Below, piece by piece: positions 35,184 through 44,400 of a stretch of DNA of 64,000 bases (positions are counted from its first letter, which is position 1; every line of letters begins with the position of its first letter). The stretch is from Actinoalloteichus_B caeruleus (lineage in GTDB: Bacteria > Actinomycetota > Actinomycetes > Mycobacteriales > Pseudonocardiaceae), in assembly GCF_000718005.1 (NCBI RefSeq), contig NZ_JODV01000002.1. One strand, given 5' to 3'. Under the pieces are notes generated by a model that saw only the letters and a program-made list of their open reading frames with translations, did not search any database and had not been told where the DNA came from. Both the position numbers and the translations under genes were made by a program.

Positions 35184-36919
35184 CCGAAACCTCCCTGCCA
35201 CCGCTGACCGCACCCGACCAGGCGTTGCCACCGCACCGGGGACCCGGCCCCACCAGCCCGCCACCACCACTGGCCGAGGGCGGGATGCGGGTGGTCGCCC
35301 TGGGCGGCATCGGCGAGGTCGGACGGAACATGACCGTCTTCGAGTACGACGGCCGGCTGCTGGTGGTGGACTGCGGTGTCCTCTTCCCCGAGGACGACGC
35401 CCCAGGCGTGGACCTGATCCTCCCGGACTTCCGCGCCATCGAGGACCGCATCGACGACATCGAGGCGCTGGTCCTCACCCACGGGCACGAGGACCACATC
35501 GGCGCCGTCCCCTTCCTGCTGCGACTGCGCCCGGACCTGCCCGTCGTCGGTTCCCGGTTCACGCTGGCCCTGCTCGCCGCCAAGTGCAAGGAACACCGGC
35601 AGACCCCCCACATGCGGGAGGTGCGGGAAGGGGAACGCACCAGGCACGGTGCCTTCGACTGCGAGTTCTTCGCCGTCAACCACTCCATCCCGGACGCGCT
35701 GGCCGTCGCGCTGCGCACACCCGCCGGGACCGTGCTGCACACCGGGGACATCAAACTCGACCAGGTACCGCTGGACGGACGACTCACCGACCTGGGCGGG
35801 TTCTCGCGGCTCGGCGACGAGGGCGTCGACCTGTTCCTCGTCGACTCCACCAACGCCGAGGTGCCCGGCTTCGTCCCCCTCGAACGGGACATCGGCCCGG
35901 TGCTGGACGGCGTCATCGGCAAGGCCACCCAACGGGTCATCGTCGCCTGCTTCGCCAGCCACGTGCACCGCGTCCAACAGGTCCTCGACGTCGCCGTCGC
36001 GCACGGCCGGCGCATCGCCCTGGTCGGCCGCTCGATGGTCCGCAACATGGGCGTCGCAGCCGACCTCGGTCTGCTCCAGGTGCCGGACGGCCTCCTGGTC
36101 GACCTCGACGCCGCCATGCGGCTCCCCGAGGACCAGGTGCTCTTCGTCTCCACCGGCTCCCAGGGCGAACCGCTCTCGGCGCTCTCCAGGATGGCCAGGG
36201 GAGAACACCGCCAGATCAGCATCAAACCAGGGGACACCGTCGTCCTGGCCAGCTCGCTGATCCCCGGTAACGAGACCGCCGTGTTCGGCGTCGTCAACGG
36301 CCTCACCCGCCTCGGCGCCAACGTCGTCCACCAGGCCAACGCGAAGGTCCACGTCTCCGGGCACGCCTCGGCCGGCGAGCTGCTCTACCTCTACAACGCG
36401 GTGCGCCCCACGAACGTCATGCCCGTGCACGGCGAGTGGCGGCACCTGCGGGCCAACGCCGAACTCGCCGAACTCACCGGGGTACCCGCCGACAGGGTCG
36501 TCCTCGCGGAGAACGGCGTCGTCGTCGACCTCGTGGACGGCCTGGCGGGCCGCACCGGGCGCGTCGAGGTCGGCCAGGTCTACGTCGACGGCCTCTCCGT
36601 CGGCGACGTCGGCGAGTCCACCCTGTCCGACCGGCTCATCCTCGGCGAGGGCGGCTTCATCGCCATCACCGTCGCCGTGGAGGCCGCCACCGGGCGCGCC
36701 GTCGCCCCGCCCACCGTCTCCGGGCGGGGGTTCTCCGACGACCCGAAGGCGCTCGACGAGGTCGTCTCCCTCGTGGAGAACGAGCTCTCCCGCACCGAGG
36801 CGGAGGGCATCAACGACACCCACCGCATCGCCCAGGCGGTGCGGCGCGTGGTGGGGCGCTGGGTCGCCGCCACCTACCGGCGTCGGCCGATGATCGTCCC
36901 GACCGTCCTCCCGGTCTGA
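35180..36919 (+). CDS. rnj: Ribonuclease J
   Basis: The 579-aa metallo-beta-lactamase-fold RNase has 5'-3' exonuclease and endonuclease activity in mRNA and rRNA processing. The beta-CASP zinc motif HGHEDH lies at His101-His106. Other landmarks are GGIGEVGRNM near the start, STGSQGEPLSALSRMARG and HVSGHASAGEL. An N-terminal extension of about 34 proline-rich residues precedes the fold. GTG 35180 overlaps the dapA stop. M. tuberculosis RNase J (Rv2752c) lies in the same place. Confidence 0.97.
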   Translation: MTETSLPPLTAPDQALPPHRGPGPTSPPPPLAEGGMRVVALGGIGEVGRNMTVFEYDGRLLVVDCGVLFPEDDAPGVDLILPDFRAIEDRIDDIEALVLTHGHEDHIGAVPFLLRLRPDLPVVGSRFTLALLAAKCKEHRQTPHMREVREGERTRHGAFDCEFFAVNHSIPDALAVALRTPAGTVLHTGDIKLDQVPLDGRLTDLGGFSRLGDEGVDLFLVDSTNAEVPGFVPLERDIGPVLDGVIGKATQRVIVACFASHVHRVQQVLDVAVAHGRRIALVGRSMVRNMGVAADLGLLQVPDGLLVDLDAAMRLPEDQVLFVSTGSQGEPLSALSRMARGEHRQISIKPGDTVVLASSLIPGNETAVFGVVNGLTRLGANVVHQANAKVHVSGHASAGELLYLYNAVRPTNVMPVHGEWRHLRANAELAELTGVPADRVVLAENGVVVDLVDGLAGRTGRVEVGQVYVDGLSVGDVGESTLSDRLILGEGGFIAITVAVEAATGRAVAPPTVSGRGFSDDPKALDEVVSLVENELSRTEAEGINDTHRIAQAVRRVVGRWVAATYRRRPMIVPTVLPV

Positions 36920-36923
36920 GCGA

Positions 36924-36956
36924 GGAGCCGGGCCGGGCGACGTCCGGCCCGGCTCC
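36924..36956 (+). terminator. Terminator hairpin after rnj
   Basis: A 13-bp perfect stem (36924-36936 with 36944-36956) and a 7-nt loop, starting 5 nt after the rnj stop. Confidence 0.7.
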
Positions 36957-37082
36957 CCGCCACCACGACCCGCCCCGCCCCTCCCGTCCCCGTCCCGGCC
37001 GCGACGCACTCAGCCCGGTGCTTGCCTTCACCGCCGGACTGTGATCACCATCGCGGGACGACACGCACACGGTGAGGCGGTG

Positions 37083-39917
37083 GTGACGGTGGGGCTGGCC
37101 GAGGAACTCCGGGCCCGGATCGCGGGCGAGGTCCTCGCGGACTCCGCCACGAGAGCGGTCTACAGCAGCGACGCCTCCAACTACCGGCACGTGCCCAGAG
37201 CCGTCGTCCTGCCCCGCGACGCCGAGGACGTGGCCGCCACCCTCGCCGTCTGCGCCGAGCAGGGCGTCCCCATCACCCACCGGGGCGGTGGGACCTCCAT
37301 CGGCGGGCAGGCCTGCGGTCCCGGCGTCGTCCTGGACCACTCCCGCCACCTCAACCGGCTGCTCGAGTTCGACCCGGACCGGGGGACCGCCAGGGTCGAA
37401 CCCGGACTGGTCCTCGACGACCTCCGCGACGCCACCCTGCCCCACGGCCTCACCTTCGGCCCCAACCCGTCCTCGCACAGCCGTTGCACCATCGGCGGGA
37501 TGATCGGCAACAACGCCTGCGGCTCCTCTGCCGTCGCCTGGGGGACCACGGCGGACAACGTCGTCGACCTCGACGTGCTGCTCGCCGACGGAACCCGGCT
37601 GACCGTGTCCGACCTCGACTCGGCCGGCCCCCTCACCCGACCCCTGCGCGCCCTCGTCGACCGGCGGCGGGCCGCCCTCCGCACCGGGTTGCCCACCCTG
37701 CCGCGCCGCGTGTCCGGGTACGCCCTCGACGCCCTGCTGCCCGAGAACGGGGAGGACCTGGCCCGCGCGCTCGTGGGCAGCGAGGGCACCTGCGTCACCC
37801 TGCTCGGCGCCACCGTCAGGCTGATCCGCCCGCCCGCCGTGCGCGTGCTGGCCGTGCTGGGGTTCCCCGACGCCTTCGCCGCCGCCGACGCCGTGCCGGC
37901 CATCCTCCCCCACGGCCCGCTCACCGTGGAGAGCGTCGACCGCGCCCTGGTGGAGGCGCACCGCGCCGTCCACGGCCCCTCCGCCGCCACCGAATCCCTC
38001 CCCGACGGCAACGCCTGGCTGTACTGCGAGACCGGCGGCGACACCCGGGCGGAGGCCGTGCTCCGCGCGGAGGGGCTGGCCCGCGACCTCGACGTTCCCG
38101 CCGTCGTCCTCGCCGAGTCCGCCCACCAGCGGGCGTTGTGGCGCATCCGGGAGGAAGGCTCGGGCATCGCGACGAGGATGAGCGACGGCACCGAGGGCTA
38201 CCCGGGCTGGGAGGACGCCGCCGTTCCCCCGGAACGGCTCGGCGACTACCTGCGGGACTTCGAGGCGTTGCTCGGGCAGCACGGGCGACGCGGCATCTAC
38301 TACGGGCACTTCGGCGAGGGGTGCATCCACGTCCGCCTCGACTTCGACCTGATCAGCTCGACCGGGGTGCGCGGCTTCCGCGAGTTCATGCTGGACGCCG
38401 CCGACCTCGTCGCCGGGTACGGCGGATCGCTCTCCGGCGAGCACGGCGACGGCCAGGCACGCGGCGAACTACTGACCCGCATGTACCCGGCGGAGGTCAT
38501 CGACGCGTTCGGCGAGTTCAAGGCCGTCTTCGACCCGGACCGGCTGCTCAACCCCGGCCAGATCGTCGACCCGCTGCCCCTCGACGCGAACCTCCGCTGG
38601 CCCAGCGAGGACACCGTCACCGTCCCGGTGGACACCATGTTCAGCTACCCCCACGACGGTGGTTCCTTCGTCGCCGCCGCCCGCCGCTGCGTCGGAGTGG
38701 GGAAGTGCCGCAACACCGGGGGCGGCGTGATGTGCCCCAGCTACCGGGCCACCCGCGACGAACGCCACTCCACCCGGGGCCGGGCCAGGGCGCTCGTGGA
38801 GATGCTGCACGGCGAGGTCATCCGGGACGGGTGGCGCGCGGAGGAGGTCCACGAGGTCCTGGACCTGTGCCTGTCCTGCCGGGCCTGCCGCTCCGAGTGC
38901 CCGGTCGAGGTCGACATGGCCACCTACAAGGCCGAGTTCCTCCACCAGCACTACCGCAACCGGATCAGGCCCGCCGCCCACTACTCGATGGGGTGGCTGC
39001 CAGCGCTGGCGGTGCTGGCCCAGCCGTTCGCCCGCCCCCTCAACGCGGCGCTGTCGGCCCGCCCGGTCGCCTCGGCCGTCCGCCGACTCGGCGGAGTGGA
39101 CCCCCACCGGGACCTCCCGGTGTTCGCCCCCGAAACCCTCACCCGCTGGTTCCGGCGCCGCGCCCCGCGCCCACCCGCCGCGGGCGGACGCCGGGTGCTG
39201 TTGTGGCCGGACACCTTCACGAACACCTTCAGCCCGGGGGTCGGCCGGGCCGCCGTCGAGGTCCTGGAGGCCGCCGGCTACACCGTCGAGCTGCCCAGGG
39301 AACGGGTGTGCTGCGGGCTGACCTGGGTGAGCACCGGGCAACTCGGCATCGCCCGGCGGGTGATGCGTCGCACCGCCCGCGTCCTGGCCCCCTACGTCCA
39401 GGCAGGTGTCCCCGTGGTGGGCCTGGAACCCAGCTGCACCGCCGCCCTCCGCACCGACCTGGGCGAACTCCTGCCCGGGACCGGCTGGCTCGGTGAAGGA
39501 GTCCGCACCTTCGCCGAACTCCTCGTCGCCGACGACCTCGACTGGCTGCCCCGAGGAGCGGAGCGGGCAGCGGTCGCCCAGACCCACTGCCACCAGTCGG
39601 CCGTACTCAGCACCGACCCGGACCGCACGCTGCTCGACCACGTGGGGGTGCGGGCCGACTTCGTCGACGGGTGCTGCGGACTGGCCGGGAACTTCGGCTT
39701 CGAGAAGGGACACCACGAGGTGTCGATGGCCTGCGCCGAGGACTCGCTGTTCCCGGCCGTGCGGGCAGCCGAGTCGGACACCCTGGTGCTCGCCGACGGG
39801 TTCAGTTGCCGGACGCAGCTCGCCCAGGGCCTGGGGCGGGACTCCTCGCACCTCGCCGAGGTGCTGCGGGACGCGCTGCGGGCGGCGGCAACGCGGGGCG
39901 GAACGCCGGCGAGCTGA
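37083..39917 (+). CDS. FAD/Fe-S D-2-hydroxyacid dehydrogenase (GlcD-GlcF type fusion)
   Basis: The 944-aa protein fuses an FAD-binding PCMH dehydrogenase domain (about 1-520; HRGGGTSIGGQACG, TIGGMIGNNACGS) to a Fe-S/CCG-domain electron-transfer part. Two 4Fe-4S motifs are seen: CVGVGKC...CPSY and CLSCRACRSECPVE; two cysteine-rich CCG repeats follow (RVCCGLTW and DGCCGLAGNFG). Such enzymes oxidise D-lactate, glycolate or D-2-hydroxyglutarate and pass electrons to the quinone pool. Substrate cannot be told here. GTG 37083 has GAGG about 6 nt upstream; GTG 37041 is an alternative. It is a single gene, followed by the CRISPR region. Confidence 0.9.
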   Translation: MTVGLAEELRARIAGEVLADSATRAVYSSDASNYRHVPRAVVLPRDAEDVAATLAVCAEQGVPITHRGGGTSIGGQACGPGVVLDHSRHLNRLLEFDPDRGTARVEPGLVLDDLRDATLPHGLTFGPNPSSHSRCTIGGMIGNNACGSSAVAWGTTADNVVDLDVLLADGTRLTVSDLDSAGPLTRPLRALVDRRRAALRTGLPTLPRRVSGYALDALLPENGEDLARALVGSEGTCVTLLGATVRLIRPPAVRVLAVLGFPDAFAAADAVPAILPHGPLTVESVDRALVEAHRAVHGPSAATESLPDGNAWLYCETGGDTRAEAVLRAEGLARDLDVPAVVLAESAHQRALWRIREEGSGIATRMSDGTEGYPGWEDAAVPPERLGDYLRDFEALLGQHGRRGIYYGHFGEGCIHVRLDFDLISSTGVRGFREFMLDAADLVAGYGGSLSGEHGDGQARGELLTRMYPAEVIDAFGEFKAVFDPDRLLNPGQIVDPLPLDANLRWPSEDTVTVPVDTMFSYPHDGGSFVAAARRCVGVGKCRNTGGGVMCPSYRATRDERHSTRGRARALVEMLHGEVIRDGWRAEEVHEVLDLCLSCRACRSECPVEVDMATYKAEFLHQHYRNRIRPAAHYSMGWLPALAVLAQPFARPLNAALSARPVASAVRRLGGVDPHRDLPVFAPETLTRWFRRRAPRPPAAGGRRVLLWPDTFTNTFSPGVGRAAVEVLEAAGYTVELPRERVCCGLTWVSTGQLGIARRVMRRTARVLAPYVQAGVPVVGLEPSCTAALRTDLGELLPGTGWLGEGVRTFAELLVADDLDWLPRGAERAAVAQTHCHQSAVLSTDPDRTLLDHVGVRADFVDGCCGLAGNFGFEKGHHEVSMACAEDSLFPAVRAAESDTLVLADGFSCRTQLAQGLGRDSSHLAEVLRDALRAAATRGGTPAS

Positions 39918-40252
39918 CGGGTCGCGGAGGGCTGGGGAGGCCAGCGGGCGCGAGGAGAGCGGGCTCCGTCCGGACCAGCCCGGGACGAACGCGTGTCGTC
40001 GCCCGCCGTTCCCGGCCCGGGAGCAGGACTGCACGCGGCCTCCTCTCCGGGCGGAGCACGGTGCTCGGGGCGGCCAGGGCCGTCGGGGCGCGGCGTGCGA
40101 CGTGGAGCCTGGGCGTCAACGCGCGGAACCGGTGGCCCTACCAGCTCGCCGAGTGCGGATACCCTGACCGGACGAGGACGCGGCGGCGTGAGGTGCTCGG
40201 AAAAGTGAACGAGAACCGAGCGTGCCGCCCCTAACGCCGCAGGTCGGAAAGT
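39918..40252. other. Probable CRISPR leader region
   Basis: 335 bp without a gene. The 50 nt next to the first repeat are relatively A-rich (GGAAAAGTGAACGAGAACCG and GGTCGGAAAGT) compared with their surroundings, as expected of a leader, and the degenerate repeat lies at the opposite end of the array. Confidence 0.45.
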
Positions 40253-40526
40253 GTCGTCCCCGCGCACGCGGGGCTGTTCCTCGACAACCGGGGGACACTG
40301 TTCCTCCCGGGCCGTGTCGTCCCCGCGCACGCGGGGCTGTTCCCAACATCCCGAAGTCGAAGGAGTCACCGAACACGTCGTCCCCGCGCACGCGGGGCTG
40401 TTCCCCATTGTCCCGTGACGGGCGCGACTGATCACGTGTCGTCCCCGCGCACGCGGGGCTGTTCCGGCCTCCTGCTTCAAGTTCGTGAAGTCGTTGGCGT
40501 CGTCCCCGCACGCTGGGGGTGGTGCG
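40253..40526 (+). CRISPR. Small type I-E-like CRISPR array, 4 full repeats + 1 degenerate
   Basis: Four identical 28-nt repeats start GTCGTCCCCGCGCACGCG and end GGGGCTGTTCC, at 40253-40280, 40316-40343, 40377-40404 and 40438-40465. A fifth degenerate copy (40499-about 40526) keeps GTCGTCCCCG, has lost two bases and diverges at its 3' half. The inner palindrome CCCCGCGcacGCGGGG is typical of actinobacterial type I-E repeats. Spacers are 35, 33, 33 and 33 nt. The degenerate repeat marks the distal end, so the leader should be on the left. No cas genes are present in the window. Confidence 0.95.
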
Positions 40527-40595
40527 GTTGGGTCGGCGAGTTGACGGTGCGGCCGGCGGGGTGGGCCGCCGGCCGTGCGGCCACCGGTACTGTCC

Positions 40596-41486
40596 TCAGC
40601 CCGCCTTGGCCCGTTCTCGGTCGGCTTCCGGGGACCACGGGCTGCGGCCCGTCACCGGTCGGGTCCCGTCGTGGAACGCGGGGCGCAGCGGTTCCCGGTG
40701 GCGCAGCGGGCGCAGGCCCCTGCTGATCGCCCGCATGATGCGGTCCCGGGCCCGCACGGCGTCGCCGGGGCGGCCCGACTCCAGTCCGGACAGTTCGACC
40801 GGGTGACCGAAGTGCACCCGGAAGGTGGGACGCCGGCGCATGGCCTGGAACCACGACCGGAAGAGGATCCACAGGTCGGCCCGGCTCTCGATCCGCAGCG
40901 TGCCCCAGCACACCGCCTCGTGCGCGCCCCACTGGCTCACCGGTACCACGGGAGCCCCCGAGGCCAGGGCGATCCGGGCGACCCCCGTCTTGCCCCGCTC
41001 CGGCCACAGGCCCGGATCGAGGCTGATGCGCCCCTCCGGGTAGACCAGCACCGGCGCGCCCGAGCCCAGGGCGCTCACCGCCGTGCCGATGGCGTCCCCC
41101 GCCGTGTCCTTGCCCCGGTTGACCCGCACGTGGCCGCAGCGGCGCATCACCGGACCGAGCACGGGGGCGTCGAACAGCCCGCCCGTCGCCATGAAACGGG
41201 GCGCCACCCCGATGCGGCGGCAGGCCGCGACCAGCACCAGCACGTCGAAGTTCCCGATGTGGTTCGCCGCCAGCAACAGGGGCCGCCCCCGCAGCCTGGC
41301 CGGCACGTCCCCGGTCACGACCAGCCTGCCGGTCAGTCCGACGAGGAGGCTCGCCACCGGCATCAACGCCCGCCAGAGCGGCGGGACGTGCCAGCGCCCT
41401 CCGGAAGCGGGGACCGGCCGAGCCGGCGGGACGGGGTACCTGGTTCGCGGTGCCGAACCGGTCGGCCTGGGCGCGAGTGCAACCAT
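40596..41486 (-). CDS. 1-acylglycerol-3-phosphate acyltransferase-like protein
   Basis: The 296-aa PlsC-fold acyltransferase has motif I as NHIGNFD (NHxxxxD) and motif III as YPEGRIS, with a hydrophobic helix around 40-60 (MPVASLLVGLTGRLVV). It probably transfers an acyl chain to a lysophospholipid at the membrane. The N-terminal 30 residues are proline/arginine-rich and disordered; the C-terminus is basic. ATG 41486 is used. It diverges from ftsK and ends just past the CRISPR array, which is not thought to be related. Confidence 0.88.
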   Translation of the reverse strand: MVALAPRPTGSAPRTRYPVPPARPVPASGGRWHVPPLWRALMPVASLLVGLTGRLVVTGDVPARLRGRPLLLAANHIGNFDVLVLVAACRRIGVAPRFMATGGLFDAPVLGPVMRRCGHVRVNRGKDTAGDAIGTAVSALGSGAPVLVYPEGRISLDPGLWPERGKTGVARIALASGAPVVPVSQWGAHEAVCWGTLRIESRADLWILFRSWFQAMRRRPTFRVHFGHPVELSGLESGRPGDAVRARDRIMRAISRGLRPLRHREPLRPAFHDGTRPVTGRSPWSPEADRERAKAG

Positions 41487-41614
41487 GACGCAGCAGCATG
41501 GCAGCAGTGCCGGAGGTCACCCAACCGGGATACCCCTCGTGCCGGCCACGGCACGAGCTCGTCCCAGGCGGAGCCGGGTCCGTTGTGGTTCGTGTGACCA
41601 GCGGTACGGCGTAC

Positions 41615-41620
41615 TACGGT
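41615..41620 (+). promoter_or_regulatory. -10 element TACGGT for leaderless ftsK
   Basis: TACGGT is followed by 7 nt and the ftsK ATG at 41628; no Shine-Dalgarno is present. Confidence 0.5.
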
Positions 41621-41627
41621 ATGGGGC

Positions 41628-44117
41628 ATGGCTGGCCGGACCACGACGACAGGACGTAGCTCGAACCGGAAGGGCGGCTCGTCGAAGTCCGGCGGCACCC
41701 GGTCCGGCACCCGGTCCCGCTCCGCCGCCGCCCGGAAGAAGAGCCGTCCCAAGGGGGTCCGGGGCGGCTGGTCGGTGCTGGCACGCGGTGTCGGTGGCAT
41801 GGCCAGGGCGGTCGGCCGCACCCGGGACCTCGACCCGGCGCACCGCAGGGACGGCGCGGCCATGGTGTTGATCGCGTTGGCGATCGTCACCGCCGCCGGT
41901 GTGTGGTGGCGGGCGGGCGGTCCGGTCGGCGAGTGGGTCGACGTCGCGCTGCGCAGCTTCGCGGGCCTGGCCGCGGCGGTGGTCCCGGTCGTGCTGTTCG
42001 GCACCGGCATCGCCATGTTCCGGCACCAGTCCCTTCCGGACGCGCGGATGCGCCACGTCCTCGGGTCGCTGCTCATGGGGCTCGCCGCTCTCGGCATCCT
42101 GCACCTGTCCACCGGAGCGCCCCAGGAACCGGCCGCCTGGCGGGAGTCGGCGGGCGTCATCGGTTTCGTGGCGGGCGGGCCGCTCGGGCAGGGCCTCACC
42201 GGTCCGGTCGCCATCGCCTTACTCGCCCTGATCGTCTGCTTCGGGCTGCTCGTCTTCACCGGGACGCCGGTCAGGCGGGTCCCGGAGCGGTGGCGTGAAC
42301 TCGTCGGTGACGAGGAACCCGCGCCCAGCCGCGGCCCACGACCCCGCCGTACCCGGGCGGCCGAGGTCGGGACGCGCGAGGACGCCGAGCCCGAGGAGGA
42401 CCGGCCCGCCCGCCGCCCCCGCCGCCGGGCGGCCGCGCGGGAGGACGCGGATCCGGTGGGCGACGCCGGGGAGGCCGAGGAGGTCGCGGCCGCCGAGCCG
42501 GCCCGGCCAGCCGCAGCGGCGGCCGCCGCCCGTGCGGTCGCGCACCCGCCGGCCGCCGACCAGGAGACCGGCGCGGGCACCGCCGAGCGGGCGAAGGGAA
42601 CGCCCTTCACCGTCCGGGCCGTGGAGGGCGACTACCGGTTGCCGCCGCCCGAACTGCTCCGCGCTGGCGACCCGCCGAAGGCCCGCAGCCGCGCCAACGA
42701 CGCCATGATCGACGCCATCCAGGGCGTCCTGGAGCAGTTCAAGATCGACGCGCGGGTCACCGGGTTCACCCGGGGGCCGACGGTCACCCGGTACGAGGTG
42801 GAGCTGGGCCCTGGCGTGAAGGTCGAGAAGATCACCGCGCTCACCAAGAACATCGCCTACGCGGCCGCGACCGACAACGTCCGGCTGCTGGCCCCCATCC
42901 CGGGGAAGTCCGCCGTGGGCATCGAGGTGCCCAACAGCGACCGGGAGATGGTGCGCCTGGCGGACGTCCTGCACTCGCCGACCGCCCTGGGGGACGCGCA
43001 TCCCCTGGTGATCGGCCTGGGCAAGGACATCGAGGGCCACATGTTGACCGCGAACCTCGCGAAGATGCCGCACCTGCTGTGCGCGGGTTCCACCGGGTCG
43101 GGCAAGTCGAGCTTCGTCAACTCCATGCTGGTGTCGCTGCTGGCCCGGGCCACCCCGACCGAGGTCCGGATGATCCTGATCGACCCCAAGATGGTCGAGC
43201 TGACCCCGTACGAGGGGATCCCGCACCTCATCACCCCCATCATCACGCAGCCCAAGAAGGCGGCGGCGGCGCTGGCCTGGCTCGTGGAGGAGATGGAACA
43301 GCGCTACCAGGACATGCAGGCCAACCGGGTCCGGCACATCGACGACTTCAACCGCAAGGTCCGGGACGGCGAGATCACCACGCCGCCGGGCAGTGAACGG
43401 GAGTACCGGCCCTACCCGTACATCCTCGCGATCGTCGACGAACTCGCGGACCTGATGATGACGGCCCCCCGGGACGTCGAGGAGGCGATCGTCCGCATCA
43501 CGCAGAAGGCGCGCGCGGCCGGTATCCACCTGGTGCTCGCCACCCAGCGGCCGAGCGTGGACGTCGTCACCGGGCTCATCAAGACCAACGTCCCCTCGCG
43601 GCTCGCCTTCGCGACGTCCTCGCTGACGGACTCCCGCGTGATCCTGGACCAGGCGGGGGCGGAGAAGCTCATCGGCATGGGCGACGGCCTGTACCTGCCG
43701 ATGGGTGCCTCGCGGGCGACCCGGATGCAGGGCGCCTTCGTGTCCGACGAGGAGATCTCCCAGGTCGTCGCCTACACCAAGGACCAGGCCCAGCCCCAGT
43801 ACACCGAGGGTGTCACCGCCGCCAAGCCGGGTGAGCAGCGGGAGATCGACCCTGACATCGGTGACGACCTCGAGGTGTTGCTCCAGGCCGCGGAACTGGT
43901 CGTGACCTCCCAGTTCGGGTCGACCTCGATGCTGCAGCGCAAGCTGCGCGTGGGTTTCGCCAAGGCGGGTCGGCTGATGGACCTGTTGGAGACACGGGGA
44001 GTGGTGGGCCCCTCCGAAGGGTCCAAGGCGAGGGACGTCCTGGTGAAACCGGAGGACCTCGGCGGTCTGATGGCCTCGATCAAGGGTGCCCCGCCGGCGG
44101 AGGAACCGGCGGGCTGA
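41628..44117 (+). CDS. ftsK: DNA translocase FtsK/SpoIIIE
   Basis: The 829-aa septal DNA pump segregates chromosome ends into daughter cells or spores. A Ser/Lys/Arg-rich cytosolic N-terminus precedes about four transmembrane helices (between residues 75 and 210), then an acidic linker of about 120 residues. The motor has Walker A GSTGSGKSS (about 486) and Walker B AIVDELADLMM (about 601). The C-terminal gamma domain, which reads DNA polarity sequences, is clear: SMLQRKLRVGFAKAGRLMD. The order rnj-ftsK-argA is syntenic with mycobacteria. Confidence 0.97.
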   Translation: MAGRTTTTGRSSNRKGGSSKSGGTRSGTRSRSAAARKKSRPKGVRGGWSVLARGVGGMARAVGRTRDLDPAHRRDGAAMVLIALAIVTAAGVWWRAGGPVGEWVDVALRSFAGLAAAVVPVVLFGTGIAMFRHQSLPDARMRHVLGSLLMGLAALGILHLSTGAPQEPAAWRESAGVIGFVAGGPLGQGLTGPVAIALLALIVCFGLLVFTGTPVRRVPERWRELVGDEEPAPSRGPRPRRTRAAEVGTREDAEPEEDRPARRPRRRAAAREDADPVGDAGEAEEVAAAEPARPAAAAAAARAVAHPPAADQETGAGTAERAKGTPFTVRAVEGDYRLPPPELLRAGDPPKARSRANDAMIDAIQGVLEQFKIDARVTGFTRGPTVTRYEVELGPGVKVEKITALTKNIAYAAATDNVRLLAPIPGKSAVGIEVPNSDREMVRLADVLHSPTALGDAHPLVIGLGKDIEGHMLTANLAKMPHLLCAGSTGSGKSSFVNSMLVSLLARATPTEVRMILIDPKMVELTPYEGIPHLITPIITQPKKAAAALAWLVEEMEQRYQDMQANRVRHIDDFNRKVRDGEITTPPGSEREYRPYPYILAIVDELADLMMTAPRDVEEAIVRITQKARAAGIHLVLATQRPSVDVVTGLIKTNVPSRLAFATSSLTDSRVILDQAGAEKLIGMGDGLYLPMGASRATRMQGAFVSDEEISQVVAYTKDQAQPQYTEGVTAAKPGEQREIDPDIGDDLEVLLQAAELVVTSQFGSTSMLQRKLRVGFAKAGRLMDLLETRGVVGPSEGSKARDVLVKPEDLGGLMASIKGAPPAEEPAG

Positions 44118-44365
44118 CCGTCCGTCGTCTCGGGGGTCACCGCCGGCGGGCGGTACCGGTGGTGGCGGGGACGTCGGTCGGGGGCAGGGCGATGGGTGCC
44201 CGCGCGGCGTCCCGGCTCCCGTCCAGGTCGCCTGGCCGAGGGGACGCGACGCGTCGCTACCCGCTGGTTCCCCTGGGCCGTTCGGTGCCGGTCGCGCTGG
44301 GACGTTCGGGGTCACCGGTCGCGACGCTCGGCCCGGGGCACTGGTCCAGACCACTCGGATCGGGA

Positions 44366-44371
44366 TAGCGT
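44366..44371 (+). promoter_or_regulatory. Putative -10 of the ptsI promoter (TAGCGT)
   Basis: TAGCGT lies about 30 nt before the ptsI ATG; a start about 7 nt downstream leaves a short leader that includes the Shine-Dalgarno GGAAGGGAG. Confidence 0.4.
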
Positions 44372-44400
44372 GCGGGCACACCACGGAAGGGAGTCCGCCG

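Noticed and set aside
40596..41486. plsC-like gene as a CRISPR-associated gene
   Set aside because: It carries acyltransferase motifs (NHIGNFD, YPEGRIS) and no Cas features; adjacency to the array appears incidental.
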